Below, piece after piece: positions 45,688 to 55,151 of a stretch of DNA of 64,000 nt. A program made the translations under genes and the position numbers. The number at the start of each line of letters is the position of its first letter. Position 1 is the first letter of the stretch. Under the pieces are notes generated by a model that made no database searches, was not told the origin of the DNA, and saw only the letters and a program-made list of their open reading frames with translations. This DNA comes from UTCHB3 sp964371075 (GTDB taxonomy: Bacteria > Bacteroidota > Ignavibacteria > Ignavibacteriales > Ignavibacteriaceae), in contig CAYJKN010000004.1 in NCBI GenBank assembly GCA_964371075.1, positions 186,001 to 250,000 on the forward strand, written 5' to 3'.

Positions 45688-46935
45688 ATGAAAAAAGCAT
45701 TCGAAGTGGCAAAATGGGAATATCTGCAAAAAGTTAGATCAAAAGAGTTTATGATCTCGATAATCATCACTCCAATAATTTTCATTGCGTTTTCAGTTCT
45801 TCCGAGTTTATTGGCGGACAAGGATTCCGATGCTCCAAAAGCGATAACAATCCTCGACTCGACCGGAAAGTATGAAGATGCTCTAAGGGCCTCACTTGAA
45901 AAAGAGAAATTAGAAGATGGACAACCAAGATTTCTTATACCAAAAAATGTGGTACCCAAAGAGGGTGGCATATTAACGGCAAGGAAAAAGTTGGATGATT
46001 CGGTTTTCCACAAAAGTATTCTTGAAGGTTATATATTTATATATCAGAAAGCGGATTCCGGTCTGGAACTTGAATATCGAAGTAAGTCGATGGGGAACTT
46101 CAGGGATATCAATATAATGGAAAAAAATTTCAATAATATCCGGAGAGCCCAATTACTCGAGAACAAAAACATTGAAGAGAGTCTATTGGATTCCATAACT
46201 ACGTCTGTCAACCTTAAATCGGTAAAAATTACCCTGGAAGGGGAAGAGGAAATTAATTTCCAAACTCAGTTTTTTTCGACATTTGTAGTAGTGATGGCGT
46301 TGTTTTTTATCATCATGTTTACGGGTGGTTCACTTGTCAGGAGTCTTGTTGAGGAGAAATCCAACAGGCTGATAGAGATCATTCTTTCGAGCTGTCGTCC
46401 TGATGATTTGCTTATGGGAAAGGTGATGGGGCTGACGCTATTAGTAATAACGCAGATGGGAATTTGGGGTTTGATGGCATTTAGTTTTGTGGGTCCAATG
46501 ATTGTCGAATCCGGGATATTCAAGAACATACATATAGTTCTTCCATATTTCTTTTTGGCATTTCTGTTTTATGTATCAATTTTTGTGGGAGTTGGTTCCA
46601 TGGTGAACACTGAGCAGGAAGCGCAGCAGATTACAGGTTACCTCACGATGCTGGTTATTTTCCCTGTGGTATTGTTAATGCCGATAATTCAAAATCCTGA
46701 TCAAAGTCTGGTGAAGGTATTTGCTTACATTCCTTTCACTTCACCAATAGTTATGATAGCAAGAATGAATGTGGTGGAAATTCCATTTTACGAACATTTG
46801 ATTGCAATGGGAATTTTAGTGCTCAGTATCTTTGTTATCATTAAAATTTCAGTTAAGATTTTCCGGATAGGAATTTTATCGTACGGTAAAGTACCATCAT
46901 TCAAGGAACTGCTTAACTGGATCCGGTACGACTAA
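45688..46935 (+). CDS. ABC-2 type permease (NatB-like)
   Basis: 415-aa membrane partner of the preceding ATPase. The start KKAFEVAKWEYLQKVRSKEF, a long extracytoplasmic domain (about 45-200) between helices 1 and 2, and SLVEEKSNRLIEIILSS are typical of NatB/YhaP permeases; five more helices follow. The ATG at 45688 has AGGAGAG seven bases before it, so it is preferred over the open frame from 45655. Substrate unknown; NatAB of Bacillus exports sodium. Confidence 0.91.
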   Translation: MKKAFEVAKWEYLQKVRSKEFMISIIITPIIFIAFSVLPSLLADKDSDAPKAITILDSTGKYEDALRASLEKEKLEDGQPRFLIPKNVVPKEGGILTARKKLDDSVFHKSILEGYIFIYQKADSGLELEYRSKSMGNFRDINIMEKNFNNIRRAQLLENKNIEESLLDSITTSVNLKSVKITLEGEEEINFQTQFFSTFVVVMALFFIIMFTGGSLVRSLVEEKSNRLIEIILSSCRPDDLLMGKVMGLTLLVITQMGIWGLMAFSFVGPMIVESGIFKNIHIVLPYFFLAFLFYVSIFVGVGSMVNTEQEAQQITGYLTMLVIFPVVLLMPIIQNPDQSLVKVFAYIPFTSPIVMIARMNVVEIPFYEHLIAMGILVLSIFVIIKISVKIFRIGILSYGKVPSFKELLNWIRYD

Positions 46936-46957
46936 TTAAGACTGAAAAAGATCAAAG

Positions 46958-46965
46958 TAAATTTG
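46958..46965 (+). promoter_or_regulatory. Candidate -7 box for the PrsW gene
   Basis: TAAATTTG fits TAnnTTTG exactly and lies 41 bases before the TTG start of the PrsW-family gene. No TTG element at the right distance upstream. Confidence 0.27.
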
Positions 46966-47006
46966 TTTAAAAAATTAGATAAACTTCATAAAATGGTAAT
47001 TCAGAC

Positions 47007-47864
47007 TTGAATACATTCATTGAAGTGTTCTTAACGATTGTAACAGGCGGAGCCATCTCCGCCTTGTTTTTTAAGTTTTATTCCTCATTTGATCGATACA
47101 AATTCAGGAATGAAAGGGGATATATTTTACCTTCACTTATTGGAGGTTTTGTTTCCATCCTGCTTACACTTGGAATACAATATGGTTTGTCTCAAATCTA
47201 CGAAATTGCTTCGGTAATGTATTCCGGTCACACCCGTTCTATTTATTTTTCTCCTTTGATTGAAGAAATTGCAAAAGGGGCCGCCACGCTTGTTGCAATC
47301 AGGTTAATGAAAAGTGAAGAACTACTCGATTCACTCTTTATTGCTCTTGGAATTGGATTGGGGTTTGCCTTCTTCGAAAATCTTCTTTACTCATCAATTA
47401 ATATGGGTGGGGAACAGATGTTAAGGAGCATGATTGAGCGGACGATAATCATCGCTCCAATGCACAGTATTCAAAATCTTCTTTTTATCCTCCTCTTTAT
47501 ATTTATTGGCAGGAAGGTGAATAATAAATTTTTGGTATTCTTCCTGGCAGCACCATTTCCCGCATTTTCACATTCAGTCTGGAACTACATCGCCCTCGAA
47601 ACGGGCGCAAATCTGATAAACCTTACCTTGATGATCATCATCAGCAGGTCGATAATCTACGCAATTCGGGTAGAAAAAAACCGTTATATCGACCATCGAA
47701 TAAACGAAATCACTTCTGAATCATTTGAATCCGGAAAGGAGAACCGGGAATTGTTTCTTTCTGATGCCGGGGATCAGATAACCGACTTGATGGAACTTCA
47801 GCGAGAATCTTCTATTTACATTTATGATAGAGTTTTTAGTAAGCTAAAACCAAAAAATAATTGA
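47007..47864 (+). CDS. PrsW-family intramembrane protease
   Basis: 285-aa polytopic membrane protein. PrsW/Rce1-type motifs are all present within helices: Glu86-Glu87 and Lys90 (PLIEEIAKG), FAFFENLLYS (Glu124-Asn125), His153 (APMHS) and His189 (FSHSVWNY). PrsW in Bacillus cuts the anti-sigma factor RsiW; no anti-sigma gene is near, so the target is unknown. Start TTG. The C-terminal 60 residues are charged and cytoplasmic. Confidence 0.87.
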   Translation: MNTFIEVFLTIVTGGAISALFFKFYSSFDRYKFRNERGYILPSLIGGFVSILLTLGIQYGLSQIYEIASVMYSGHTRSIYFSPLIEEIAKGAATLVAIRLMKSEELLDSLFIALGIGLGFAFFENLLYSSINMGGEQMLRSMIERTIIIAPMHSIQNLLFILLFIFIGRKVNNKFLVFFLAAPFPAFSHSVWNYIALETGANLINLTLMIIISRSIIYAIRVEKNRYIDHRINEITSESFESGKENRELFLSDAGDQITDLMELQRESSIYIYDRVFSKLKPKNN

Positions 47865-47967
47865 TCGAGAAGTGAATGCCTCGCATTTTAGTTGCTAAAT
47901 AAAAAATTTACTGTTTAATGTAATTACTCAAATTTGTTTGTACAATTTTCGAATTAGTTAAAGGATA

Positions 47968-47996
47968 TTTACTAAAATATGTTTAATTTTAGTAAA
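47968..47996. promoter_or_regulatory. 11-bp perfect inverted repeat upstream of sensor kinase
   Basis: TTTACTAAAAT (47968-47978) and ATTTTAGTAAA (47986-47996) with a seven-base spacer, 43 bases before the kinase ATG. No T tract follows. The two-turn symmetry suits a dimeric regulator; the AT-rich content lowers certainty. Confidence 0.45.
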
Positions 47997-48039
47997 CAAA
48001 AAAGATAATTCAATATTGTTTTAATAGAAGAAGATATTA

Positions 48040-50481
48040 ATGAAAGATCGTCAATTGAATAACGATTCTTCTGAGAAATCCGATAAGATTTTAAGACATA
48101 ATCTTATTGCCGCTATAATATATCTTCTGATTGCCAGAGTAAGTCTTTTACTCGCCATGCCGGGCAGTAATACTACTCCTGTTTGGCCTCCTTCCGGAAT
48201 TGCCCTTGCTTTTTTTATCATGTACGGTTACCGTATTTCTCCGGGAATAGCAGCGGGAGCATTTATTGCCAATGTATGGACAATGCTTTCAGGTGACCTT
48301 TCAAATGGTTATCTCCTCCCTCTTGTTGTTGGTGTCGACACTGCCATTGGAAATACGTTTGAGGCTGTTGCCGGTTATTGGCTACTCAAAAAATTTGTAA
48401 TTTTATCTTCATTGTTCACACGGGTAAGAGGAGTTGTGGGGTTTACGGTCATTGCTTTTATCATGTCACTGGTAGGAGCTGTGATAGGTCCAACGGCTTT
48501 TTGTATGGCTGATCTAGCGAAATGGGAGATATTCCCAAATTTTTTCCTGACATGGTGGTTGGGTGATGCTACCGGAATCATAATCTTTGCTCCGGTGGCC
48601 TACACACTTTTAAGTTTAAAAACAGATAAAATAGATCCGGCAAAAGTTGTTGAAACTGCTCTGATTTCCATTGGTCTCGCATTGTTGTCACTCATTGTCT
48701 TTAGAAATGACCCAAACCATATTCTCTCATTGTTAATACCGTATATATTTTTCCCGTTAATAATTTGGATTTCTCAAAAATTTAACCCCATGGAAGGTGT
48801 ATTAAGTATTGCCATAGTGTCAATTATTGCAGTTGATGGAACAGTTAGTGGATATGGACCTTTTATAAGAACATCTCTAAACACATCCCTGCTTATTCTA
48901 CAGGGTTTTGTGAGTATTCTGGCTTTTACCTCGTTGTCATTTGCAGCATCCACCAATGAAAAAAAATTCCATGAAGAAAAGGCCATCAAAAGTGCTAATG
49001 AATTGAGAGCGGTTTTCAGAGTATTACCAGATCTTTACTTTAAGTTTTCAAGGGATGGAATAATCCTCGATTGTTACACGACAAATCCAACATTCCACCT
49101 GGAAGACCCGGAGAAACTAATAAATCAACCGGTTTCGGTGCTATTTCCTGAGAAAACGTTGGCAGCAATTCAACCCTGGATTTTTCCGACAGGTGAAAAA
49201 CATAATCTGAAGGAATTTGAGTTTATCTCAAAAGTTACAGGTAGCGATGTCGATCTTGAAGCCCGATTATTTTATATAGAAGAAAGTGACGAGTTAATTG
49301 CTATCTTGAGGGATATTACAGAGCTCAGAGCAAAAGAAAAGGAAGTGAGGGCTGAGAGGAAACTACTTAGAACATTGATCGATAACATACCGGATGCTAT
49401 ATATAGCAAAGATAATCAGCTTAGAAAGATTATCGCAAATCCCGCCGACTTGTATAATATGCATGTGAAGTCGGAGGCGGAAGTTATTGGGAAGACTGAT
49501 CTTGAACTGCATCCAAAATCACTCGCTGAAGGATTTATGGCAGATGACAGGTTTGTTATTGAAACAGGCAACCCAATAATAAACCGGGAGGAGTTTGTTC
49601 TGGATGAAAATGGTGAAATTATTTGGTTGTTAACATCTAAGCTGCCACTGCGAAATGAAGATGGTGAAATTATTGGGCTGTTGGGAATAGGAAGGAATGT
49701 AACCGAAAGTGTAAAAGCGCGTGAGGAAATTAAAAAGCTAAATGCAGAACTTGAGGAAAGGGTAATAGCAAGAACACAGGAACTCGACTACAAAAACAAA
49801 GAACTGGAGGCATTTTCATATTCGGTTTCACATGATCTAAGAGCCCCTTTAAGGCACATTAGTGGGTTTGTTGATTTGCTACTGAAGAAAGAGAGTATTA
49901 ATCTTTCAGAAAAGGGTGAACATTATCTCAATGCAATAGCTCTTTCGGCTAAACAAATGGGTGCCTTGATTGACGATCTCTTACAGTTTTCGAGGACCGG
50001 CAGAGCTGAGATGAGATCCACATTTATGGATATGAATGGAATTGTTAAAGAGGTGGCGGATTTTAACACCAAAGGTTTAACGGACAGGAAAATCAAATGG
50101 GAAATAAGTGAGTTACCCGAAGTATTTGCGGATGCTCCATTGATCAGACAAGTATGGGTAAACCTGTTGAGTAACGCAGTAAAATTTTCCAAAAATGTCG
50201 ATTTGGCCGTTATAAAAATCACTTGTCAGGAAGAAGATTCTGAGTTTATTTTCAGTGTTAAAGATAACGGAGCAGGATTCGACATGAGATATTCGCAGAA
50301 ACTTTTTGGTGTTTTCCAGAGGTTACACCCCAAAGAAGAATTTGATGGAACAGGAATTGGTCTTGCAAACGTTCATAGAATTATTCATAGACACGGTGGA
50401 AGGGTTTGGGCGGAAGCAGAACCCGGAGAGGGTGCACAATTCTTTTTTTCACTTCCAAAAAAATTAAAGGAATTAAAATGA
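48040..50481 (+). CDS. MASE1-PAS-PAS sensor histidine kinase
   Basis: 813 aa. N-terminal MASE1 membrane sensor (about 20-305; NTTPVWPPSGIALAFF motif and eight or so helices), two PAS domains (about 320-430 and 440-560), then a phytochrome-type HisKA with His598 in SYSVSHDLRAPLRH and a HATPase domain (NLLSNAVKFS, DNGAGFDM, GIGLANV). It has no receiver. The next gene, a few bases inside its end, is an Rcp1-like receiver, the usual partner for this type of kinase core. Confidence 0.93.
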   Translation: MKDRQLNNDSSEKSDKILRHNLIAAIIYLLIARVSLLLAMPGSNTTPVWPPSGIALAFFIMYGYRISPGIAAGAFIANVWTMLSGDLSNGYLLPLVVGVDTAIGNTFEAVAGYWLLKKFVILSSLFTRVRGVVGFTVIAFIMSLVGAVIGPTAFCMADLAKWEIFPNFFLTWWLGDATGIIIFAPVAYTLLSLKTDKIDPAKVVETALISIGLALLSLIVFRNDPNHILSLLIPYIFFPLIIWISQKFNPMEGVLSIAIVSIIAVDGTVSGYGPFIRTSLNTSLLILQGFVSILAFTSLSFAASTNEKKFHEEKAIKSANELRAVFRVLPDLYFKFSRDGIILDCYTTNPTFHLEDPEKLINQPVSVLFPEKTLAAIQPWIFPTGEKHNLKEFEFISKVTGSDVDLEARLFYIEESDELIAILRDITELRAKEKEVRAERKLLRTLIDNIPDAIYSKDNQLRKIIANPADLYNMHVKSEAEVIGKTDLELHPKSLAEGFMADDRFVIETGNPIINREEFVLDENGEIIWLLTSKLPLRNEDGEIIGLLGIGRNVTESVKAREEIKKLNAELEERVIARTQELDYKNKELEAFSYSVSHDLRAPLRHISGFVDLLLKKESINLSEKGEHYLNAIALSAKQMGALIDDLLQFSRTGRAEMRSTFMDMNGIVKEVADFNTKGLTDRKIKWEISELPEVFADAPLIRQVWVNLLSNAVKFSKNVDLAVIKITCQEEDSEFIFSVKDNGAGFDMRYSQKLFGVFQRLHPKEEFDGTGIGLANVHRIIHRHGGRVWAEAEPGEGAQFFFSLPKKLKELK

Positions 50482-50921
50482 CAATGTTAAAAACCATATT
50501 ACTTGCTGAAGACAATCCCATGGATGTGGAATTGACACTCGAAGCACTCAATGAACATAATCTTGCAAACCAGGTGGTAGTTCTTGGCGACGGAGTTGAG
50601 GTGATGGAGTACCTGAATTTTGAAGGACGATTCGCAAACAGGAGCCCGGAACCCCCGGCTGTGTTGTTGCTCGACATCAAGATGCCCAGGATGGATGGAA
50701 TTGAGGTACTTCGGGCAATAAGGGAGGATCCAAAATTTAAGAAACTTCCTATTGTTATGTTAACTTCCTCAAGAGAAGAACCGGATCTAAAAACCTGCTA
50801 TGAACTTGGGGTGAATGCTTATGTTGTTAAGCCGGTTAATTTTTCGGAATTTATTGAAGCTGTTAAACAAATCGGTATATTCTGGGGAATCCTCAACGAA
50901 TTACCGATGAATCATATTTAA
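50478..50921 (+). CDS. Rcp1-like single-domain response regulator
   Basis: 147-aa stand-alone receiver. Acidic pocket LLAEDNP, phospho-acceptor Asp66 (LLLDIKMPRMDG), switch Thr (MLTSSREE) and KPVNF lysine are present, and the long inserted loop plus the C-terminal FWGILNELP are features of the Rcp1 family that pairs with phytochrome-like kinases. ATG at 50478 with AAGGAA upstream overlaps the kinase stop by four bases. No output domain. Confidence 0.93.
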   Translation: MTMLKTILLAEDNPMDVELTLEALNEHNLANQVVVLGDGVEVMEYLNFEGRFANRSPEPPAVLLLDIKMPRMDGIEVLRAIREDPKFKKLPIVMLTSSREEPDLKTCYELGVNAYVVKPVNFSEFIEAVKQIGIFWGILNELPMNHI

Positions 50922-50930
50922 GGATTTATT

Positions 50931-52823
50931 ATGAGTAGCCAGGAACAAAAACAGGTTAAAATTCTTCATCTTGAAGACTCCCAATACGATTATGAATTGA
51001 TCTCGAGAATGCTCTCTGATTCCGGATTTAAAACCTCAGTCAGATGGGCTTCATCACGAGATGAATATCTTGAAGCACTTCAAGATTTGGATTTTGACCT
51101 CATTTTGTGCGATTTCATGATCCCCGGGTATAATGCATTTGGAGCTCTCGAAGATCTGCTGGCGCGTACTTTGCTGATCCCGTTTATATGTGTTTCTGGT
51201 TCCATCGGTGAGGAGACTGCAGTTGAACTTTTAATAGCCGGAGCAACCGACTACATCCTTAAAGACAGACTGGCAAGACTGCCCTCGGCGATTAACAGGG
51301 CACTTGAGTTGGGAGAGGAAAAAAGACTTAGATTATGGACGGAAAATCAACTTTCACAGAGTGAGGAGCAATATAGAGAACTTTACAATAATGCGGTAAT
51401 GGGTCTCTATAGAACAAACCAGAAGGGGGAGGTTTTGCTTGCAAATCAAACACTTCTCAAAATGTTAGGGTATAACTCTCTTGAAGAATTGATGGAAGTA
51501 AATATTGAGGAGCATGGTTTTGAAAATTTTCACGAAAGAAAAATTTTCCTCGAGTTGATTGAAAATCAGGAGGAGTTAAAGGGGCATAATTCCAAGTGGA
51601 TGAGGAAAGATGGCAGTTTTATTTATGTGAGGGAGAGTGCAAGACTGAGGAGGGATAATGACGGTTCGCCGCTTTATTATGACGGAATTGTTGAAGACGT
51701 TACAGAGAAAAAAATTGCGGAGGATGCTCTCAGAAAAAGCCAACAGCTTTTCCACACTCTCGCTTTAGTCTCCCCGGTTGGTATTTTCAGAACAGACCCA
51801 TCCGGATACACAACGTATGTAAACCCCCGTTGGTCTGAGCTTTCAGGTATCCCGTTTGAAGAAGCACTTGGTTATGGTTGGATGAAGGGGGTTCATCCTG
51901 AGGATCAAAAACCAATGTCTGATCAATGGGAGGAGGCTTGCAAAAACAAAGTTAACTCTCAAGTACATTATAGATTCGTAAAATCTGACGGGTCGATTGT
52001 CTGGGTAATGGGAAATTCAGTCCCCGAAATAGTTGATGGCGAAACAATTGGTTATGTTGGCACAATTACAGACATAACTCAGATAAAACTGTTTGAGGAG
52101 AGTTTACTTGTTGCCAAAGAAAAGGCAGAGAGAGCAAACAGTTTAAAGGATGCATTCATAAATAATTTATCCCATGAGATTAGAACTCCACTTAATGGTA
52201 TAGTTGGAATGGCAGGAATTATTCAGGAGATTTTTGAAGAATCAGCTTCACCGGAAGACCTTGGTTATTTTAATTCATTGGTAAGAAGTACTCAAAGGTT
52301 AATAAATACAGTTGAAATGATGCTTTTGATGTCCCAACTCCAAACAGGGGATCATAGATGTAAACCTGAACACACAAGTTTGTCATCGATAGTTGAAAGA
52401 GTAATCAGCGACCTGCAAGAACATATAAATGATAAAAATCTTAAAATTTCGGTAGTGAAACAAATTGAAGATGATTCAGTTTTTGTTGATCCAATAGATC
52501 TAAAAAACATGGTGTATTATTTATTGGATAATGCTGTCAAATACACACATAAAGGTGGTGTGGAAGTTTCACTTTTTGGGTCTGAAGAGTTTAACACCGG
52601 TATTTCGATTAAGGATACAGGAATTGGGATTTCTCAAGACTATTTACCCGAACTATTTGAACCATTTATTCAGCAAGAGATGGGATATAGCAGGCCTTTT
52701 GAAGGAATGGGGCTTGGACTACCCATAGTTAAAAAACTTGTAGATGAGAATAAGGGAAAAATTGAAGTGCAATCGGACTTGGGACTGGGTACCACTTTTA
52801 CTATCTGGCTCAAAAGAGACTAA
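50931..52823 (+). CDS. REC-PAS-PAS histidine kinase
   Basis: 630 aa. N-terminal receiver with Asp61 (LILCDFMIPGYN) and DYILKDRLARL; PAS 1 (about 145-265) and PAS 2 (about 270-395, with the WSELSGIPFEEALGYGW class of motif); HisKA with His415 (NNLSHEIRTPLNG); HATPase (YYLLDNAVKYTH, DTGIGISQ, GLGLPIVKKL). Probably a phosphorelay member with the MASE1 kinase and Rcp1-like regulator, as the three genes are almost contiguous (9-base gap). Confidence 0.93.
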   Translation: MSSQEQKQVKILHLEDSQYDYELISRMLSDSGFKTSVRWASSRDEYLEALQDLDFDLILCDFMIPGYNAFGALEDLLARTLLIPFICVSGSIGEETAVELLIAGATDYILKDRLARLPSAINRALELGEEKRLRLWTENQLSQSEEQYRELYNNAVMGLYRTNQKGEVLLANQTLLKMLGYNSLEELMEVNIEEHGFENFHERKIFLELIENQEELKGHNSKWMRKDGSFIYVRESARLRRDNDGSPLYYDGIVEDVTEKKIAEDALRKSQQLFHTLALVSPVGIFRTDPSGYTTYVNPRWSELSGIPFEEALGYGWMKGVHPEDQKPMSDQWEEACKNKVNSQVHYRFVKSDGSIVWVMGNSVPEIVDGETIGYVGTITDITQIKLFEESLLVAKEKAERANSLKDAFINNLSHEIRTPLNGIVGMAGIIQEIFEESASPEDLGYFNSLVRSTQRLINTVEMMLLMSQLQTGDHRCKPEHTSLSSIVERVISDLQEHINDKNLKISVVKQIEDDSVFVDPIDLKNMVYYLLDNAVKYTHKGGVEVSLFGSEEFNTGISIKDTGIGISQDYLPELFEPFIQQEMGYSRPFEGMGLGLPIVKKLVDENKGKIEVQSDLGLGTTFTIWLKRD

Positions 52824-52898
52824 TACGTCTTTTGCCATATTCCTTAAAAATCCTTAACTTGCGTTTTCCTTTAAAAATATTCAAACGCACAGAATCCA

Positions 52899-53600
52899 AT
52901 GCCCCATCCAATTAATGTGCTTTTTTATGTACCAAAACCTGTGTTTAATCAATTTGAAGTTGGTCACTTTGAAGGATTTGACAAAAGCAGTTCTTCATCT
53001 CTCTGGAAGAATTTGTTAATTAATCAGATTGAGGTTATAAGTTCATTAAAATCGGAATACAACATTTTTACACTTTTTCATCAATTTGATATTGGTGCTC
53101 ACGGCCTTGATGAACTGCAGCGATTTATGAATATTGAAGTCCTCTTTTTTGAGGAAGGGAGTCAAGGAGAGATTTTAAGGGAGATCACCGAGGAAACGAG
53201 GGGAACCCAGAAACCTCTATTGGTTGTTAATCCGTTAATGATGGGGTTAAACAGCAGGGATTATGGTGATCTTATTAAACTATTGGAATCTGAGGAAGAG
53301 ATATCAACCATCATACGTTCGGTTAACGGTTTCATTTCTGCCATCGGGTTCAATTATTTTGAACAGGGACAAACTCCAATTATTTCAAATCTCGATCAAC
53401 ATTACAACAAACTTCTTCCACTGATTATGGAACTCGATTCAAAACCTCTGCTGCAATCGGGGGGTATCGTCGTGAAGAATGCACATGATTTTAAGGAATT
53501 ATATATTTTCCTCTCAAGCAAGGAGAGTGTACTGGCCTGCAGTTACGAGATGCACGACCGTTTTACCGAACTTTTTGTTGAATATAAGGAATATTTATAA
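52899..53600 (+). CDS. Unknown protein upstream of nadD
   Basis: 233 aa, soluble, mixed alpha/beta. The stretch KPLLVVNPLMMGLNSRDYGD then SVNGFISAIGFNYFE faintly resembles the DUF2064/TIGR04282 glycosyltransferase-A-like proteins, where a DxP motif and a DGG motif occupy these positions; both motifs are lost here. I do not claim that assignment. The frame is long and its stop overlaps the nadD start by one base, which supports a real gene. Confidence 0.65.
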   Translation: MPHPINVLFYVPKPVFNQFEVGHFEGFDKSSSSSLWKNLLINQIEVISSLKSEYNIFTLFHQFDIGAHGLDELQRFMNIEVLFFEEGSQGEILREITEETRGTQKPLLVVNPLMMGLNSRDYGDLIKLLESEEEISTIIRSVNGFISAIGFNYFEQGQTPIISNLDQHYNKLLPLIMELDSKPLLQSGGIVVKNAHDFKELYIFLSSKESVLACSYEMHDRFTELFVEYKEYL

Positions 53601-54172
53601 TGGCAGTTGGACTTTTTGGTGGATCATTTAATCCGATTCATTTTGGACACCTCATTACCTCACAGAGAGTGATGGAAATCAGGAAACTCGATAAAATTAT
53701 TCTTATGCCGTGCAACATCTCACCTTTTAAGGTTGAAGCCTCAGATATTCTTGAAGGGCATACAAGGCTGAGGATGCTGGAGCTTGCAGTTGGGAATAAC
53801 CCAAACTATGAAATCGACAATTTTGAACTTAAAAAGGGTGGAGTCTCTTTCACTTATAATACGATTATACATTTGAAGCAGATGTATGGTGATATTGAAC
53901 TCATTATCGGGTTTGATCAAGTCGTTGAGTTCGACAAATGGTTTAAAGCAGAAGAGATCGTAGAAGAAGCTCAACTGGTTGTCTTAAAACGCGAAATAGA
54001 TAAACACGGGGCAACAAACATTTTCACAGAAAAAGCCGTATTTGTTGATACTCCAACCATCGAGATCAGTGGAACGGAGATCAGAAACAGGGTAAGAGCC
54101 GGACTTTCAATCGATTACCTCGTCCCGGAAGAAGTAGCGGATTATATTAAACAGGAAAAACTTTATTTGTAA
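53600..54172 (+). CDS. nadD: Nicotinate-nucleotide adenylyltransferase
   Basis: NAD synthesis enzyme joining nicotinate mononucleotide with ATP. The nucleotidyltransferase motif GLFGGSFNPIHFGHL (4-18; His14, His17) and the ISGTEIRNRVRAGLSIDYLV region near the C-terminus fit NadD, as does length (190 aa). It overlaps both neighbours by one base. Confidence 0.95.
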   Translation: MAVGLFGGSFNPIHFGHLITSQRVMEIRKLDKIILMPCNISPFKVEASDILEGHTRLRMLELAVGNNPNYEIDNFELKKGGVSFTYNTIIHLKQMYGDIELIIGFDQVVEFDKWFKAEEIVEEAQLVVLKREIDKHGATNIFTEKAVFVDTPTIEISGTEIRNRVRAGLSIDYLVPEEVADYIKQEKLYL

Positions 54173-55137
54173 TGGCAACAATTGACATAAAAAAAGTCTT
54201 AATTAAAGATAAAAGAAGTGTGGCGCGTGCAATAACCCATATTGAATCGGGTTATGATGGTGCAGTTGAACTTCTGGAGGAACTCCACAAATTTACCGGA
54301 AAAGCGTACAAAGTTGGTGTTACCGGACCTCCGGGTGCGGGGAAGAGTACTCTAACTCTACAACTGATTAAGTGGTTCCACAAAGAAGGCAAAAGTGTAG
54401 CTGTCATCTGTGTTGATCCTACCAGTCCCTTCACCGGTGGTGCTCTTTTGGGTGACAGAGTAAGAATGACTGAGGTTAGCAACCTGGATGGAGTTTTTAT
54501 CAGAAGTATGGCAACCAGAGGAAGTCTTGGTGGGTTGAGTGGCAAAGCTGTGGATGCCTCCGATATACTCGATGCAGCAGGTTATGATATTATTATATAT
54601 GAAACTGTTGGTGTGGGGCAATCAGAGCTTGACATCGCAAAGGCAGCCGACACAACCATTGTAGTATTGGTACCTGAATCGGGGGATACAGTTCAGGCAA
54701 TGAAAGCAGGACTGATGGAGATTGCGGACTTTTTTGTTGTAAACAAAGGTGACAGACCGGGAGCAGAACAGGCAGTTGCAGCAATCAAAACGATGTTGCA
54801 ATTCCGTGAACATGATGAACACACCTGGTGGCCGGCGGTGGTTAAAACTTCTGCCCACGAAAACAAAGGTGTTGACGAAGTTGCCCGGGAGATATTACGC
54901 CACAAAGAACACCTTGAAACAACAGGGAAATTGGAGATTAGAAGAAAAGAAAGAGAGAAAAACCGACTCGAAGGTATCGTTGAAGGAGCCATACTCAGCG
55001 AATTATGGTCATCGGGTGGAGCAGAACTATTACACGGTTCAATTTCTGATGTAATGGGGAAACAGATATCACCATTTAGACTGGCAGAAAAAATTGTAAA
55101 TTCCTATCGGGAGTTTTTAAAGGAAAAGAATTTTTAA
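54172..55137 (+). CDS. meaB: Methylmalonyl-CoA mutase-associated GTPase MeaB
   Basis: G3E-type GTPase (321 aa) that protects and reloads adenosylcobalamin mutases. Walker A GPPGAGKST (52-60), DPTSPFTGGALLGDRVRM, the switch TRGSLGGLS, GVGQSELDI, and base-specific NKGD are all present. The mutase itself is not in this window. Neighbouring acyl-CoA dehydrogenase and carboxylase genes suggest branched-chain or propionate acyl-CoA metabolism. Confidence 0.94.
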   Translation: MATIDIKKVLIKDKRSVARAITHIESGYDGAVELLEELHKFTGKAYKVGVTGPPGAGKSTLTLQLIKWFHKEGKSVAVICVDPTSPFTGGALLGDRVRMTEVSNLDGVFIRSMATRGSLGGLSGKAVDASDILDAAGYDIIIYETVGVGQSELDIAKAADTTIVVLVPESGDTVQAMKAGLMEIADFFVVNKGDRPGAEQAVAAIKTMLQFREHDEHTWWPAVVKTSAHENKGVDEVAREILRHKEHLETTGKLEIRRKEREKNRLEGIVEGAILSELWSSGGAELLHGSISDVMGKQISPFRLAEKIVNSYREFLKEKNF

Positions 55138-55151
55138 TAACGGAGAGATTA

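Noticed and set aside
47875..47887. Terminator after the PrsW gene
   Set aside because: AATGC/GCATT around CTC is only a five-bp stem with four T at its end; too weak to list.
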